Assembly (NCBI RefSeq): GCF_900115805.1
Contig: NZ_FOXU01000009.1
Location: forward strand, 62,001-126,000
Reading direction: 5' to 3'
Source of the DNA: Psychrobacillus psychrotolerans
GTDB lineage: Bacteria > Bacillota > Bacilli > Bacillales_A > Planococcaceae
Length of the DNA: 64,000 nt
Notes under the pieces: generated by a model
Databases searched by the model: none
Seen by the model: only the letters and a program-made list of their open reading frames with translations
What the model was told of the DNA's origin: nothing
Translations under genes and position numbers: made by a program
Part shown: positions 55,224 through 63,374 of the stretch, piece after piece
Position numbering within the stretch: the first letter of the stretch is position 1
How the letters are laid out: every line of letters begins with the position of its first letter

Positions 55224-56285
55224 ATGAAAAGTAAGTTTATGACCGTTTGTCTTTTCGGAATGACCATGTTTCTTTTTTCCTGCACGGATAATTCTGTACC
55301 TAAAACTCAAGAGCCGGAACATAGTCCAGTTGTTAATGAGGAAGGGCCTGTTAGAATTGGTTTTTCCATGGATACATTGTTAGAGGAGCGTTGGCTAAAA
55401 GACCGTGAATTGTTTAAAGAGGCTGTAGAAAATCTAGGAGCAGAAGTAGAGATTGTTGCTGCAAATGGTGACGATGCGTTACAGATTTCACAAGCAGAGA
55501 CACTTATTCAAAGTGGTATCGATCTATTGGTAATCGTACCTCATAATGCGGCAGCTACAGCAGCAATCGTCCATAAAGCACATCTTGCGGGAATTCAAGT
55601 AATTGCTTATGATCGTCTAGTTAAAAATGCAGAGGTCGATATGTACATTTCGTTTGATAATGAACAAGTTGGTAAAATGCAAGCGGAGGCTATGACGGCA
55701 CTTGTTCCAAAGGGGAATTATGTCTTTATAGGAGGAGCCATCACGGATAATAATGCACATCTTTTAAAAAAAGGTGTATTTAAGGTGTTGCAACCATTTA
55801 TAGAAAGTGGAGATATTCACGTTGTCTATGACCAATGGACGAAAGATTGGACTCCCGCAAATGCCCAGGCCAATATGGAACAAGCTATTCGTAATTCGAA
55901 TGGTCAAATTGATGCAGTGATTGCTGCAAACGATGCTACAGCTGGCGGTGCCATTCAAGCACTCCAGAATCATGGGCTAATTAGTCAAATACCAGTAGCG
56001 GGACAAGATGCAGATCTCGCTGGTGTTCAAAGAATTGTAGTTGGAACACAAACAATGACTGTTTATAAGCCTATTAAGATACTTACTCAAAAAGTAGCGG
56101 AAATAGCGGTAGCCATGGCAAAGGGAGAAAAAGTAACCGCCAACCAACAAGTCAATAATGGGAAGAAGGAAGTGCCATCCATATTACTATCCCCAATTGC
56201 AGTGAATATAGATAATATTGAAAGTACTGTAATTGAGGACGGTTTTCATGCCGCAGAAGAAGTATATGCAAGAGAATTAGAGTAA
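55224..56285 (+). CDS. D-xylose-type sugar-binding lipoprotein (XylF-like)
   Basis: Second sugar receptor, 353 aa, lipobox LFSC (Cys about 20). Seen: VRIGFSMDTLLEERWLKDRELF, LLVIVPHNAAATAAIV, VIAYDRLV, AANDATAGGAIQAL and VAGQDADLAGVQRI, the XylF pattern. It follows the regulator gene by 12 bases with GAGGAGGA, as last gene of the sensing operon. No second ATPase or permease accompanies it, so it may share the upstream transporter or serve in sensing. Confidence 0.9.
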   Translation: MKSKFMTVCLFGMTMFLFSCTDNSVPKTQEPEHSPVVNEEGPVRIGFSMDTLLEERWLKDRELFKEAVENLGAEVEIVAANGDDALQISQAETLIQSGIDLLVIVPHNAAATAAIVHKAHLAGIQVIAYDRLVKNAEVDMYISFDNEQVGKMQAEAMTALVPKGNYVFIGGAITDNNAHLLKKGVFKVLQPFIESGDIHVVYDQWTKDWTPANAQANMEQAIRNSNGQIDAVIAANDATAGGAIQALQNHGLISQIPVAGQDADLAGVQRIVVGTQTMTVYKPIKILTQKVAEIAVAMAKGEKVTANQQVNNGKKEVPSILLSPIAVNIDNIESTVIEDGFHAAEEVYARELE

Positions 56286-56327
56286 AATATTAGGATGTGA
56301 ACTTATAATTCCAAGCATAATTCCCGA

Positions 56328-56356
56328 TTGACTCTCTTTTTGAATGATGCTATAGT
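56328..56356 (+). promoter_or_regulatory. SigA promoter of the MutS2-like gene leader
   Basis: TTGACT at 56328-56333, 17-base spacer, TATAGT at 56351-56356, giving a leader of about 380 bases. Confidence 0.75.
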
Positions 56357-56387
56357 GTAAATATTCTAATAAAAGGTGTGGTGAAGT

Positions 56388-56411
56388 ATGTCTGAAGTAG
56401 GTATGAGCTAA
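56388..56411 (+). CDS. Leader peptide (7 codons) of the MutS2-like gene
   Basis: ATG after AAGGTGTGGTG; the peptide is MSEVGMS, about 25 bases from the predicted transcription start. Bases 56397-56404 (GTAGGTAT) within it are the exact complement of 56499-56506 (ATACCTAC), so a ribosome paused here would open a long-range pairing. Whether it is translated is unproven. Confidence 0.55.
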   Translation: MSEVGMS

Positions 56412-56420
56412 TTTTCATTA

Positions 56421-56506
56421 GTTTAATAAGGTGTGTAAAAATCTGGTGATTAACCAGCTTGTTTAGTACGCCTTGTTCTACATTGTTTTTCAATGTGGAT
56501 ACCTAC
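56421..56506 (+). promoter_or_regulatory. Structured attenuator leader
   Basis: Contains nested pairs: AAGGTGTG / TACGCCTT enclosing CTGGT / ACCAG, then ACATTG / CAATGT, and the ATACCTAC segment complementary to the leader ORF. These alternatives sit upstream of two terminators, as in ribosome-mediated attenuators. Structure is by eye only. Confidence 0.5.
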
Positions 56507-56559
56507 CTTAAGACTGCTTCCTTTCCATAGTTCGTTTAACATGATGTATGTTAGGACGA

Positions 56560-56596
56560 AGAGTGTGGTGGGATTTGTCCTGCTGCGCTCTTTTTG
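56560..56596 (+). terminator. Leader terminator 1
   Basis: Fourteen-bp G-U-rich stem AGAGTGTGGTGGGA / TCCTGCTGCGCTCT, TTTG loop, then TTTTG. Confidence 0.65.
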
Positions 56597-56647
56597 TTCT
56601 TCACTTTTTATGAACGATTTATATGCCTTGTCTAATATACTTGGCAG

Positions 56648-56717
56648 ATGCCCGCAGAAGCTTTCTATCCATTTTTAAAAATGGAGTGGTAGGAAACTTT
56701 TTTGCGGGCATTTTTTA
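56648..56717 (+). terminator. Leader terminator 2, directly before the MutS2-like gene
   Basis: ATGCCCGCA / TGCGGGCAT stem with a long inner hairpin (CCATTTTT / AAATGG and others) followed by six T, ending 24 bases before the start codon. Its position in front of a gene, not after one, indicates conditional read-through. Confidence 0.85.
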
Positions 56718-56740
56718 TTATTCTTAATGGAGGTAAGTAA

Positions 56741-58645
56741 ATGAATACGATGGCATATGAAAAATTACAATATAACGAACTAAAAGAGCTGGTGAAATCT
56801 TACTGTGTTAGCAGCTTGGGGAAGGAATTAATGGATAATCTTCTTCCGAGTCCAAACAGTAAAGTAGTACAAAATAGACTAAATGAGACAACTGAAGCGA
56901 GAAGACTGTTAGATGCAGAAAATCATCTTCCATTAAAGGGTATCTCCAATATTAATCACCTAATGGAGAAACTTGAAAAAGGGATTATTTTGGGTCCCTC
57001 TGAGTTAGTAGCAATATCTGACTTCTTAAGAGGATGTAGGATGATTAAGAAATTCATGTTAGGGAAGGAATTTTTTGCGCCTATTCTCCATTCTTATGCT
57101 TATTCCATGATGGAATTTACGATGATTGAAGAAATGATTAATGCTTCTATTAGAGGGAATATCGTAGATTCTGAAGCGAGCAGAGAGTTAAAACGTATAC
57201 GAAATCAAATAGTAAAAACCGAAGAAAAGATTGAGGAGCGGCTTAATAAATTTCTCAAAAGTAGTGCCAACAAAGAATATATACAGGAATTTTTTATCAG
57301 TAAAAAAGATGATAGATTTACTATCCCGATTAAAGCGTCCTATAAAAACCAAGTACAGGGTACGATTATTGACTCGTCCTCTAAAGGATCTACGGTATTT
57401 ATTGAACCAGCAACAATCACTAAATTTAACGGAGATCTTGCAATTCTTAAATCGGAAGAATCAATAGAAGAGTATCAAATTTTAGCTACTATTTCTGGAA
57501 TGATTCAAGAGGAAAATAGACAAATTCTTATTAATATTGATTTGATTGCTCAGTATGACATGATTTTTGCAAAAGCGAAATTCAGTAAAAGCATTGATGG
57601 TATTGAACCTAAATTAAACAATTATGGTTATATCCATTTAAAAAATTGCAAGCATCCACTTTTATCAGGTAATATCGTACCTCTAGATTTTGAAATTGGG
57701 AAGAACTATCGTAGTTTGATAATTACTGGACCAAATGCGGGTGGAAAAACGGTAGTGCTGAAGACGATTGGTATTTTAACTCTTGCTGTCATGTCCGGAT
57801 TTCATATAGCCGCTGATGTGGGGACGGAAATAGCGGTGGTCGATAACTTATTTGTTGATATCGGAGACAATCAGAGTATTGAAAATTCTCTCAGCACTTT
57901 TTCTTCTCATATGAAAAATATTTCGGAAATTATGAGCGTATCAACAAATAATACATTACTTCTCTTCGATGAAATAGGTAGTGGAACTGAACCAAATGAA
58001 GGAGCAGCACTAGCTATTGCAATCTTGGAGGAATTTTATCAAATGGGTTGTATAACAGTAGCAACAACCCACTATGGTGAGATAAAGCGCTATTCTGAAA
58101 TCCATAGTGATTTTATGAATGCAGCGATGCAGTTTGATAGTGAAGTATTAGAGCCGATGTATAAGCTTCTCATTGGTAAGTCGGGAGAAAGTAATGCGCT
58201 ATGGATTTCTAAAAAAATGAATATTCGGGAGAAAGTTTTACAAAAAGCGCAAAATTATATTGAAAGTAAAACATATGATTTAGGCCGTGTAAGAGAAAAT
58301 AAGATTAAAAAACCAACTACTCTCATGGCTACACAAGTAGAAACGTACTGCTTCGAAAGAGGAGACAGGGTAAAATTACTTGAACATGACGATTTTGGTA
58401 TCGTGTATGAGAAAAAGGATCACCAGAATAATGTGTCTGTTTTCTATAACAATGAAGTAATTAAGCAGAATATAAAAAGAATAGTGTTGGAGGGAAAAGC
58501 GGCGGACTTATACCCAGAAGGATATGATTTATCTACATTATTTGTAAGCTATACGGAAAGGAAATTCAACCATGACATAGAAAGAGGTTCCAAAAAAGCT
58601 TTAAGAAAAATAGCTAAGGAAATAAAAAACAAATCCAATAAGTAG
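56741..58645 (+). CDS. MutS2-like ATPase lacking the Smr domain
   Basis: MutS-family ATPase of 634 aa. Seen: helical lever and clamp regions (about 1-310), ATPase domain with Walker A GPNAGGKTVVLKTIG (about 330), Walker B NTLLLFDEIGSGTEPNEG and ATTHYGEIK, then a KOW-like segment (about 545-590; FERGDRVKLLEHDDFGIV). The usual C-terminal Smr nuclease of MutS2 (about 785 aa) is absent. MutS2 proteins act on collided ribosomes in Bacillus, so this may be a ribosome-associated paralogue. It stands behind an attenuator. ATG with AATGGAGG. Confidence 0.85.
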   Translation: MNTMAYEKLQYNELKELVKSYCVSSLGKELMDNLLPSPNSKVVQNRLNETTEARRLLDAENHLPLKGISNINHLMEKLEKGIILGPSELVAISDFLRGCRMIKKFMLGKEFFAPILHSYAYSMMEFTMIEEMINASIRGNIVDSEASRELKRIRNQIVKTEEKIEERLNKFLKSSANKEYIQEFFISKKDDRFTIPIKASYKNQVQGTIIDSSSKGSTVFIEPATITKFNGDLAILKSEESIEEYQILATISGMIQEENRQILINIDLIAQYDMIFAKAKFSKSIDGIEPKLNNYGYIHLKNCKHPLLSGNIVPLDFEIGKNYRSLIITGPNAGGKTVVLKTIGILTLAVMSGFHIAADVGTEIAVVDNLFVDIGDNQSIENSLSTFSSHMKNISEIMSVSTNNTLLLFDEIGSGTEPNEGAALAIAILEEFYQMGCITVATTHYGEIKRYSEIHSDFMNAAMQFDSEVLEPMYKLLIGKSGESNALWISKKMNIREKVLQKAQNYIESKTYDLGRVRENKIKKPTTLMATQVETYCFERGDRVKLLEHDDFGIVYEKKDHQNNVSVFYNNEVIKQNIKRIVLEGKAADLYPEGYDLSTLFVSYTERKFNHDIERGSKKALRKIAKEIKNKSNK

Positions 58646-58734
58646 GAAATGGCTAAGTAAGCATACTCTCTATTTACTCAATAAGAATAAAACTCTCCAG
58701 CTAGAGCAAATTAGACTCTAGGAGGTGAATAGTC

Positions 58735-58911
58735 ATGAGTAAAAACAACAAAAAAACAATCAATGTCAGAACTCATAATAGTTACGAGCTGTATAAAAAC
58801 CCAACGAATAATCCTGATGAGGAGTTTTCAGAAGAGTTTGTTGAGATATCCAAAAATAAGATAACGAATGAAATTAATAAAAACCCCTCTAACAAAAGAA
58901 AAAATAATTAA
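58735..58911 (+). CDS. Small hydrophilic protein (58 aa), unknown
   Basis: Not recognised. ATG after AGGAGGTGAA, ideal spacing; composition rich in Asn, Lys and Glu (MSKNNKKTINVRTHNSYELY, then NNPDEEFSEEFVEI). Length and charge recall small spore-associated proteins but no diagnostic motif is present. Followed by a clear terminator, which supports a real gene. Confidence 0.75.
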   Translation: MSKNNKKTINVRTHNSYELYKNPTNNPDEEFSEEFVEISKNKITNEINKNPSNKRKNN

Positions 58912-58916
58912 TATAT

Positions 58917-58949
58917 AAAAGGTGAGATTAATTGGAGCTCACCTTTTTC
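58917..58949 (+). terminator. Terminator of the 58-aa gene
   Basis: AAAAGGTGAG / CTCACCTTTT stem and T-run. Confidence 0.85.
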
Positions 58950-59289
58950 TTGTATTTATTTACCCTAGCAAGCATGTTGTGTTTCCCGCTATTAGTTATA
59001 TAAACTTTATCTTAAATTATACAAGATGGTGTCATACTACCAAATTCTATGTGGATTTTCTCTACTATTGTTTCAAACTTTTCTAAAGCAACTAATGCAT
59101 TATTAGCACTTCTTTTATTTTTTGCTTATAGTCCATAAATATACTAATGAGTAAACTAATTGGATGTCTATATCGCCTGAGATTTAGAGCAGCTATTAAT
59201 AGCCTGAACATTCTCCAATATAAGGCAATTCTATGCAGGGATATATTTCTTTCTATCGAATTTAAATTAGAAAGGAAAGGGTGAAGGAT
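58950..59289. other. Intergenic stretch without recognised gene
   Basis: AT-rich. A minus-strand frame around 58990-59100 reads like protein (ANNALVALEKFETIVEKIH) but has no in-frame start and a stop upstream; it may be a relic. Confidence 0.5.
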
Positions 59290-59997
59290 ATGAAAAAAAA
59301 TAATCCATACGAGGCGGCGCAGAAATTTCTAGAAAAATATTTTCCGAATTGTAATGGGGCCTTGTTAGCAGGGAGTGTCGTTCGGGGAGAGGCGACAGAA
59401 ACGTCTGATTTAGACATTGTAATTTTTGATGAAACGTTTCCTTCTTCTTATCGAGAGACATTTTTAGAATTCGAGTGGCCAATTGAAGTGTTTGTACATA
59501 ATGGAAGCTCCTATAAGTCGTTTTTTGAGATTGATCGAGAGCGTGCACGACCTTCGCTGCCTAGAATGGTGTCAGAGGGAATAATTTTAAGAAACGACGG
59601 GATTATAGAGGCTATAAAAAAAGAAGCGGAGGAACTTTTAAAGGAAGGACCAGAAAAATGGACCGAGAAAACTATTCAAATCAAACGGTATTTTCTTACA
59701 GATACATTAGATGATTTTATAGGAAGCTCTAATAGGGCGGAAGGAATATTCATCGCAAACACATTAGCAGAACTTACAAGCGAATTTGTTCTTAGAAATA
59801 ACCGACGTTGGATAGGAACTTCTAAATGGATTGTTCGCTCTTTAAAAGCATTTGATGAAGACTTCGCCAATCAATTTGTTGAAGCGTTTGATACATATTA
59901 CACAACTGGTGATAAAAGCAGAGTAATTTGTTTAGTAGAGGCAGCGATGGAGCCTCATGGGGGACGGTTGCTAGGAGGTTTTTCATTAGGGAAATAG
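59290..59997 (+). CDS. Nucleotidyltransferase-domain protein
   Basis: Protein of 235 aa of the polymerase-beta nucleotidyltransferase superfamily. Seen: LLAGSVVRGEATETSDLDIVIF with the GS and DxD motifs near residue 25, a helical C-terminal half. Such proteins include MNT-type toxins/antitoxins and aminoglycoside adenylyltransferases. No HEPN partner is adjacent, so the specific role is unknown. ATG 59290 is preferred over GTG 59281. Confidence 0.8.
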   Translation: MKKNNPYEAAQKFLEKYFPNCNGALLAGSVVRGEATETSDLDIVIFDETFPSSYRETFLEFEWPIEVFVHNGSSYKSFFEIDRERARPSLPRMVSEGIILRNDGIIEAIKKEAEELLKEGPEKWTEKTIQIKRYFLTDTLDDFIGSSNRAEGIFIANTLAELTSEFVLRNNRRWIGTSKWIVRSLKAFDEDFANQFVEAFDTYYTTGDKSRVICLVEAAMEPHGGRLLGGFSLGK

Positions 59998-60014
59998 TGG
60001 AATAAGGAGGTCAT

Positions 60015-60332
60015 ATGAGAACTATAATTGGAATATTATCCATATTATTTGGAGCATTATTTATAAATATCACAATTAATCAATTCGAGAAAATAGGAAA
60101 TATTATGCTGACCTTTTACGGGATAACGTTATGTGTACTCGGTGCTAATGTACTTAGCAATCGAAAAATAACAAATGGTAAAATTTACACAAGAGTTATA
60201 GGAATAGGTATTGCGATGATATTATTTGGAGTTGCGTTCGTATTGAAACCAGGTGAAGCAGGTAGCAGTTTTGGAATGACCATAATTATCCTTGGTTTGT
60301 TATTTTCATTAGTAGATTATTTAGAACTATAG
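60015..60332 (+). CDS. Small membrane protein, unknown
   Basis: Protein of 105 aa with about four hydrophobic segments and short loops; begins MRTIIGILSILFGALFINI. AAGGAGG ribosome binding site. Seventeen bases after the nucleotidyltransferase gene, so the two may be cotranscribed. Function not recognised. Confidence 0.75.
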   Translation: MRTIIGILSILFGALFINITINQFEKIGNIMLTFYGITLCVLGANVLSNRKITNGKIYTRVIGIGIAMILFGVAFVLKPGEAGSSFGMTIIILGLLFSLVDYLEL

Positions 60333-60480
60333 GCTAATGAGCTGGAATGAAGTCGATGTCCAAAATAAATATAATGCCGACTAATAAAAGAATTTTGCAA
60401 ACTTTTTACTCTTGTTCGACGTCTAATAAATACAAACTATAAAAAGTCCGGTTTAATAGGCATATAACAGGAGGAATAGC

Positions 60481-61107
60481 GTGAAGAATTTACTAGTTCT
60501 TTTAATGCCAATGATGCTATTGGTAGGATGCAATAATGAGGAGACAGAACCGGCTACAGAAACCGATAAGCTAGGAAGCGAGACGGTAATAGACGAGCCA
60601 AAAGAAGAGGTTGAAGAAAGTGATGTAGAAGAGACTACTATTGTTGAAGAAGATAAAGATAATAATGTAGTGGAGGAAAATAAGAATAAGCCAGTAGTCC
60701 AGGAAAAACCTGTAACTAAAGAAAAAACAGAAACTGTAAATCTCTCCGGAACAAAAGATAAATATTTAAAGCAGCTAAATGACATTGAAAATAGTCTAGG
60801 TGATTTAAACAATCAATATAATAATGGTACACAAACCGAGATGAACGAAGCAAAGTCAAAAATTTTAAATAAATGGGATGCAGCTTTAAACGAGATCTAT
60901 GGTGTATTGAAAAAACAGCTGTCTGCAGATGAAATGAGTAGTCTAAAAGTGGAACAGCGAAATTGGATTAAACAAAGAGATCAAAAAGCTAAAGATGAGT
61001 CCTCTGTTTTTACAGGTGGAACAATGGAAGCTACTATATACGTATCTACACAGGCACAGCTGACGAAAGAACGCTGTTATGAATTAGTACAAAAATATAT
61101 GAAATGA
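60481..61107 (+). CDS. Lipoprotein with LprI-like (DUF1311) domain
   Basis: Secreted lipoprotein of 208 aa, GTG start with AGGAGG. Seen: signal peptide with lipobox LVGC (Cys about 17), an acidic Glu/Thr-rich linker (about 20-90), and a C-terminal domain (about 100-205) with LNEIYGVLKKQLSADEM, RNWIKQRDQKAKDES and RCYELVQKY matching LprI-type lysozyme-inhibitor-like domains. Only two Cys are present (lipobox and C-terminal), fewer than in typical LprI, so activity is uncertain. Confidence 0.75.
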   Translation: MKNLLVLLMPMMLLVGCNNEETEPATETDKLGSETVIDEPKEEVEESDVEETTIVEEDKDNNVVEENKNKPVVQEKPVTKEKTETVNLSGTKDKYLKQLNDIENSLGDLNNQYNNGTQTEMNEAKSKILNKWDAALNEIYGVLKKQLSADEMSSLKVEQRNWIKQRDQKAKDESSVFTGGTMEATIYVSTQAQLTKERCYELVQKYMK

Positions 61108-61153
61108 AAATAGAGTTGAAAGTCAGCGAATGTTGATTTTCAACTATTTTTGT
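61107..61153 (+). terminator. Terminator of the lipoprotein gene
   Basis: AAAATAGAGTTGAAA / TTTTCAACTATTTT arms with T-run. Confidence 0.75.
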
Positions 61154-61230
61154 ACTTACTCAATATACCTGAAGGAATAATTACTCAATTGTTGAATTAA
61201 ACAATAGGCTTAAATATGAGGTGAAAAACC

Positions 61231-61734
61231 ATGTGGATCATTAAAAATATGGAGAATAAGGAACTGGAATTCTTGAAGGATATGCTATATGAATCGATTT
61301 ATATGCCGGAGGATGTAAAAGATAAAGCAAAGCTATTAAACTCCCCTTCAATAAAAAAGTATTATGAAGATTGGGGAAGAAAAGGAGATATAGCATTAAT
61401 AGCAACTGATGCCAATAATAGAGCAGTAGGAGCAGTTTGGTATAGACTTTTTGATGAATCTAACATGGGATATGGCTATGTAGACAATCAAACTCCGGAA
61501 TTAGGAATCGCAGTTATGAAAGAAGCAAGAGGATTAGGAGTAGGCACTTTACTTATGAAAAAGATAATTGAACAGGCTGCAGTGGATGGATTTAAAACGC
61601 TCTCCTTAAGTGTTGACCCTGATAACAGAAGCGCAGTTCATATTTATCGGCAGCTAGGTTTTGTAGACTACGGCATATCAGGGACATCGATAACGATGAT
61701 TTACCGAAAAAGAGCAAAGTTTAATATTAAATAA
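61231..61734 (+). CDS. GNAT-family N-acetyltransferase
   Basis: Acetyltransferase of 167 aa. Seen: acetyl-CoA site ELGIAVMKEARGLGVGTLLM (motif A) and SVDPDNRSAVHIYRQLGF (motif B). GAGGTG ribosome binding site. Substrate unknown. Confidence 0.87.
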   Translation: MWIIKNMENKELEFLKDMLYESIYMPEDVKDKAKLLNSPSIKKYYEDWGRKGDIALIATDANNRAVGAVWYRLFDESNMGYGYVDNQTPELGIAVMKEARGLGVGTLLMKKIIEQAAVDGFKTLSLSVDPDNRSAVHIYRQLGFVDYGISGTSITMIYRKRAKFNIK

Positions 61735-61796
61735 TAAAGTCAGTTTGGGGAACAACTAAAGTGACTATTTAAATCTTAAACAAGGGTGTGTTTCAC

Positions 61797-62327
61797 ATGA
61801 AGACTGCAGTTTTCTTGGATCGGGATGGTGTAATCAATGAGGTGCTCACGGAGCGAGTTAAATTTGTGAACAAACCAGAGCAGCTATACTTTTTACAAGG
61901 GGTCCCTGAAGCTATTAAGAAATTGAACGCTTCCTTCGATCATATATTTGTCGTTACCAATCAAGGAGGAGTAGGATTGGGGTTTATGAAGGAATCCCAG
62001 CTGCAAAGAATCCATGACCATATGATTGCAGTTTTAAAAAAGGAAGGTGCTACTATTCATGAGGTAGTGTACTGTCCGCATAAGCCAAAGTCTGGTTGTG
62101 CATGTCGAAAGCCAAACAGTAAGTTAATAGTAGATCTGGGTAAAAAGTATAATGTGGATTTGTCCAAATCCTATATGGTAGGGGATACGGACACAGATAT
62201 TATTGCTGGGAAAAAAGCCGGAACAAAAGGAGTTTTTCTAGGGAAAAGTGACCCTATCGCGGATGCTGTATTTCCGGATCTTATAAGCGCGGTAGAATGG
62301 ATTTTACAGGATGCAAAAACAAGTTAA
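61797..62327 (+). CDS. HAD-IIIA phosphatase (GmhB/histidinol-phosphatase type)
   Basis: HAD-superfamily phosphatase of 176 aa. Seen: motif I FLDRDGVINE, motif II VVTNQGGVG, a zinc-binding loop CPHKPKSGCACRKP, and motif IV MVGDTDTDIIAGKKAG. This fits D,D-heptose-1,7-bisphosphate phosphatase-like enzymes; the physiological substrate in Bacillales is uncertain. ATG 61797 has AAGGGTG upstream. Confidence 0.87.
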   Translation: MKTAVFLDRDGVINEVLTERVKFVNKPEQLYFLQGVPEAIKKLNASFDHIFVVTNQGGVGLGFMKESQLQRIHDHMIAVLKKEGATIHEVVYCPHKPKSGCACRKPNSKLIVDLGKKYNVDLSKSYMVGDTDTDIIAGKKAGTKGVFLGKSDPIADAVFPDLISAVEWILQDAKTS

Positions 62328-62549
62328 GGTATTTAATGTTACATCAAGCGTATAATTTGAAAAGGAGTAGGATTTTGCTAAAGACTCGTGAATATGAGAT
62401 GATTTGAATATGCATGGATCCACGAATAATACCATATGTATGTGAAATACTATATGGATAAACAAATCATATGAGTTTTGTGTAAATGCAAGTTGTATTG
62501 GGTAGTGAATACTAGAAAGAATACGTGATATTAATAGGAGGAATTTGAA

Positions 62550-62840
62550 ATGGAAGAAAAAATGGGTAGTATTGAAGTAGGAGAAATCCTAACGGTATTA
62601 GATGAAGAAGATCGCGAACAAGAGATCGAAGTAATCGGGCTTTTAACAATTGAAGAAAAAGAATATGCAGCAGTTGCATTTGCGGAGGATACGCAAGAAG
62701 AAACCGACGAAGACATGGATGTATTCTTTTTCCAAGTAGTTGAAGGTGAGGACTTAGCGGAAATCGAAACAGATGAAGAATTTGAAAAAGTATCTGCAGC
62801 ATTTCTTGAAGCAGAAGAAGCAGTAGAAGACGAAGAATAG
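62550..62840 (+). CDS. DUF1292 (YrzB-like) protein, copy 1
   Basis: Acidic protein of 96 aa with the DUF1292 pattern: VGEILTVLDEEDREQEIEVI, EKEYAAVAFAED, FFFQVVEGEDLAEIETDEEFEKVSAAF. Function unknown. AGGAGG ribosome binding site. A paralogue follows directly. Confidence 0.9.
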   Translation: MEEKMGSIEVGEILTVLDEEDREQEIEVIGLLTIEEKEYAAVAFAEDTQEETDEDMDVFFFQVVEGEDLAEIETDEEFEKVSAAFLEAEEAVEDEE

Positions 62841-62849
62841 AAAAACTAG

Positions 62850-62877
62850 AAAAGAGAGGATAATCTCCTCTTTTTTT
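62850..62877 (+). terminator. Terminator between DUF1292 copies
   Basis: AGAGGA / TCCTCT stem extended by A-T pairs, then T-run. Confidence 0.65.
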
Positions 62878-62916
62878 CAATTACTAGTAGGATAGCTTTG
62901 GTAGGAGGTAAATGGA

Positions 62917-63216
62917 ATGTTACAAAATGAAGGTAAACTAGATATTGGCAGTACATTTAAAGTATTAGATGAAAATAACCAAGAACAAGAAATGAAAGTT
63001 GTAGGATATTTGACTGTAGAACAGATGGAATATGTTGCAGTCATTTTCCTTGAGGATATACAAGAAGATTCTGAAGAAGATATAGGTATTTTCTTTTTCC
63101 GGTTAGATGAAGACAAAAACTTTGTCATGATGGAAAGCGACGAAGAGTTCGAAAATGTATCGGCAGCATATATCAAGCTAGAGAAAAATAACTTTGCTAA
63201 AAAGAAAAAAAGATAA
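62917..63216 (+). CDS. DUF1292 (YrzB-like) protein, copy 2
   Basis: Second DUF1292 protein, 99 aa, clear paralogue of copy 1 (IGSTFKVLDENNQEQEMKVV, FFFRLDEDKNFVMMESDEEFE) but with a Lys-rich C-terminal tail instead of Glu. GGAGG ribosome binding site. Tandem duplication. Confidence 0.88.
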   Translation: MLQNEGKLDIGSTFKVLDENNQEQEMKVVGYLTVEQMEYVAVIFLEDIQEDSEEDIGIFFFRLDEDKNFVMMESDEEFENVSAAYIKLEKNNFAKKKKR

Positions 63217-63234
63217 ATACTTATAACTTTAAAG

Positions 63235-63269
63235 CATGATACCTAACACAATAGGTATCATGTTTTTTT
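63235..63269 (+). terminator. Terminator of DUF1292 copy 2
   Basis: Perfect CATGATACCTA / TAGGTATCATG stem followed by seven T. Confidence 0.9.
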
Positions 63270-63374
63270 ATATACATCTTCAGGCGGAGATACAACCGTA
63301 CTAGGGGCTAATTTTAATATAGTTATAATAAGATAAAATGAATAATAATAGTAAAAGATAAGGGGTTAAAACTG

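Noticed and set aside
56493-56678. 61-codon ORF in the MutS2-like leader
   Set aside because: No ribosome binding site and it crosses both terminators; the leader structure explains the sequence better.
58990-59100. Minus-strand protein-like frame (ANNALVALEKFETIVEKIH)
   Set aside because: No start codon in frame, stop directly upstream and no ribosome binding site; at most a relic.
62370-62405. 10-codon ORF (TTG start) with AAGGAG before DUF1292
   Set aside because: Too short to support, no structure or context suggesting a leader peptide.
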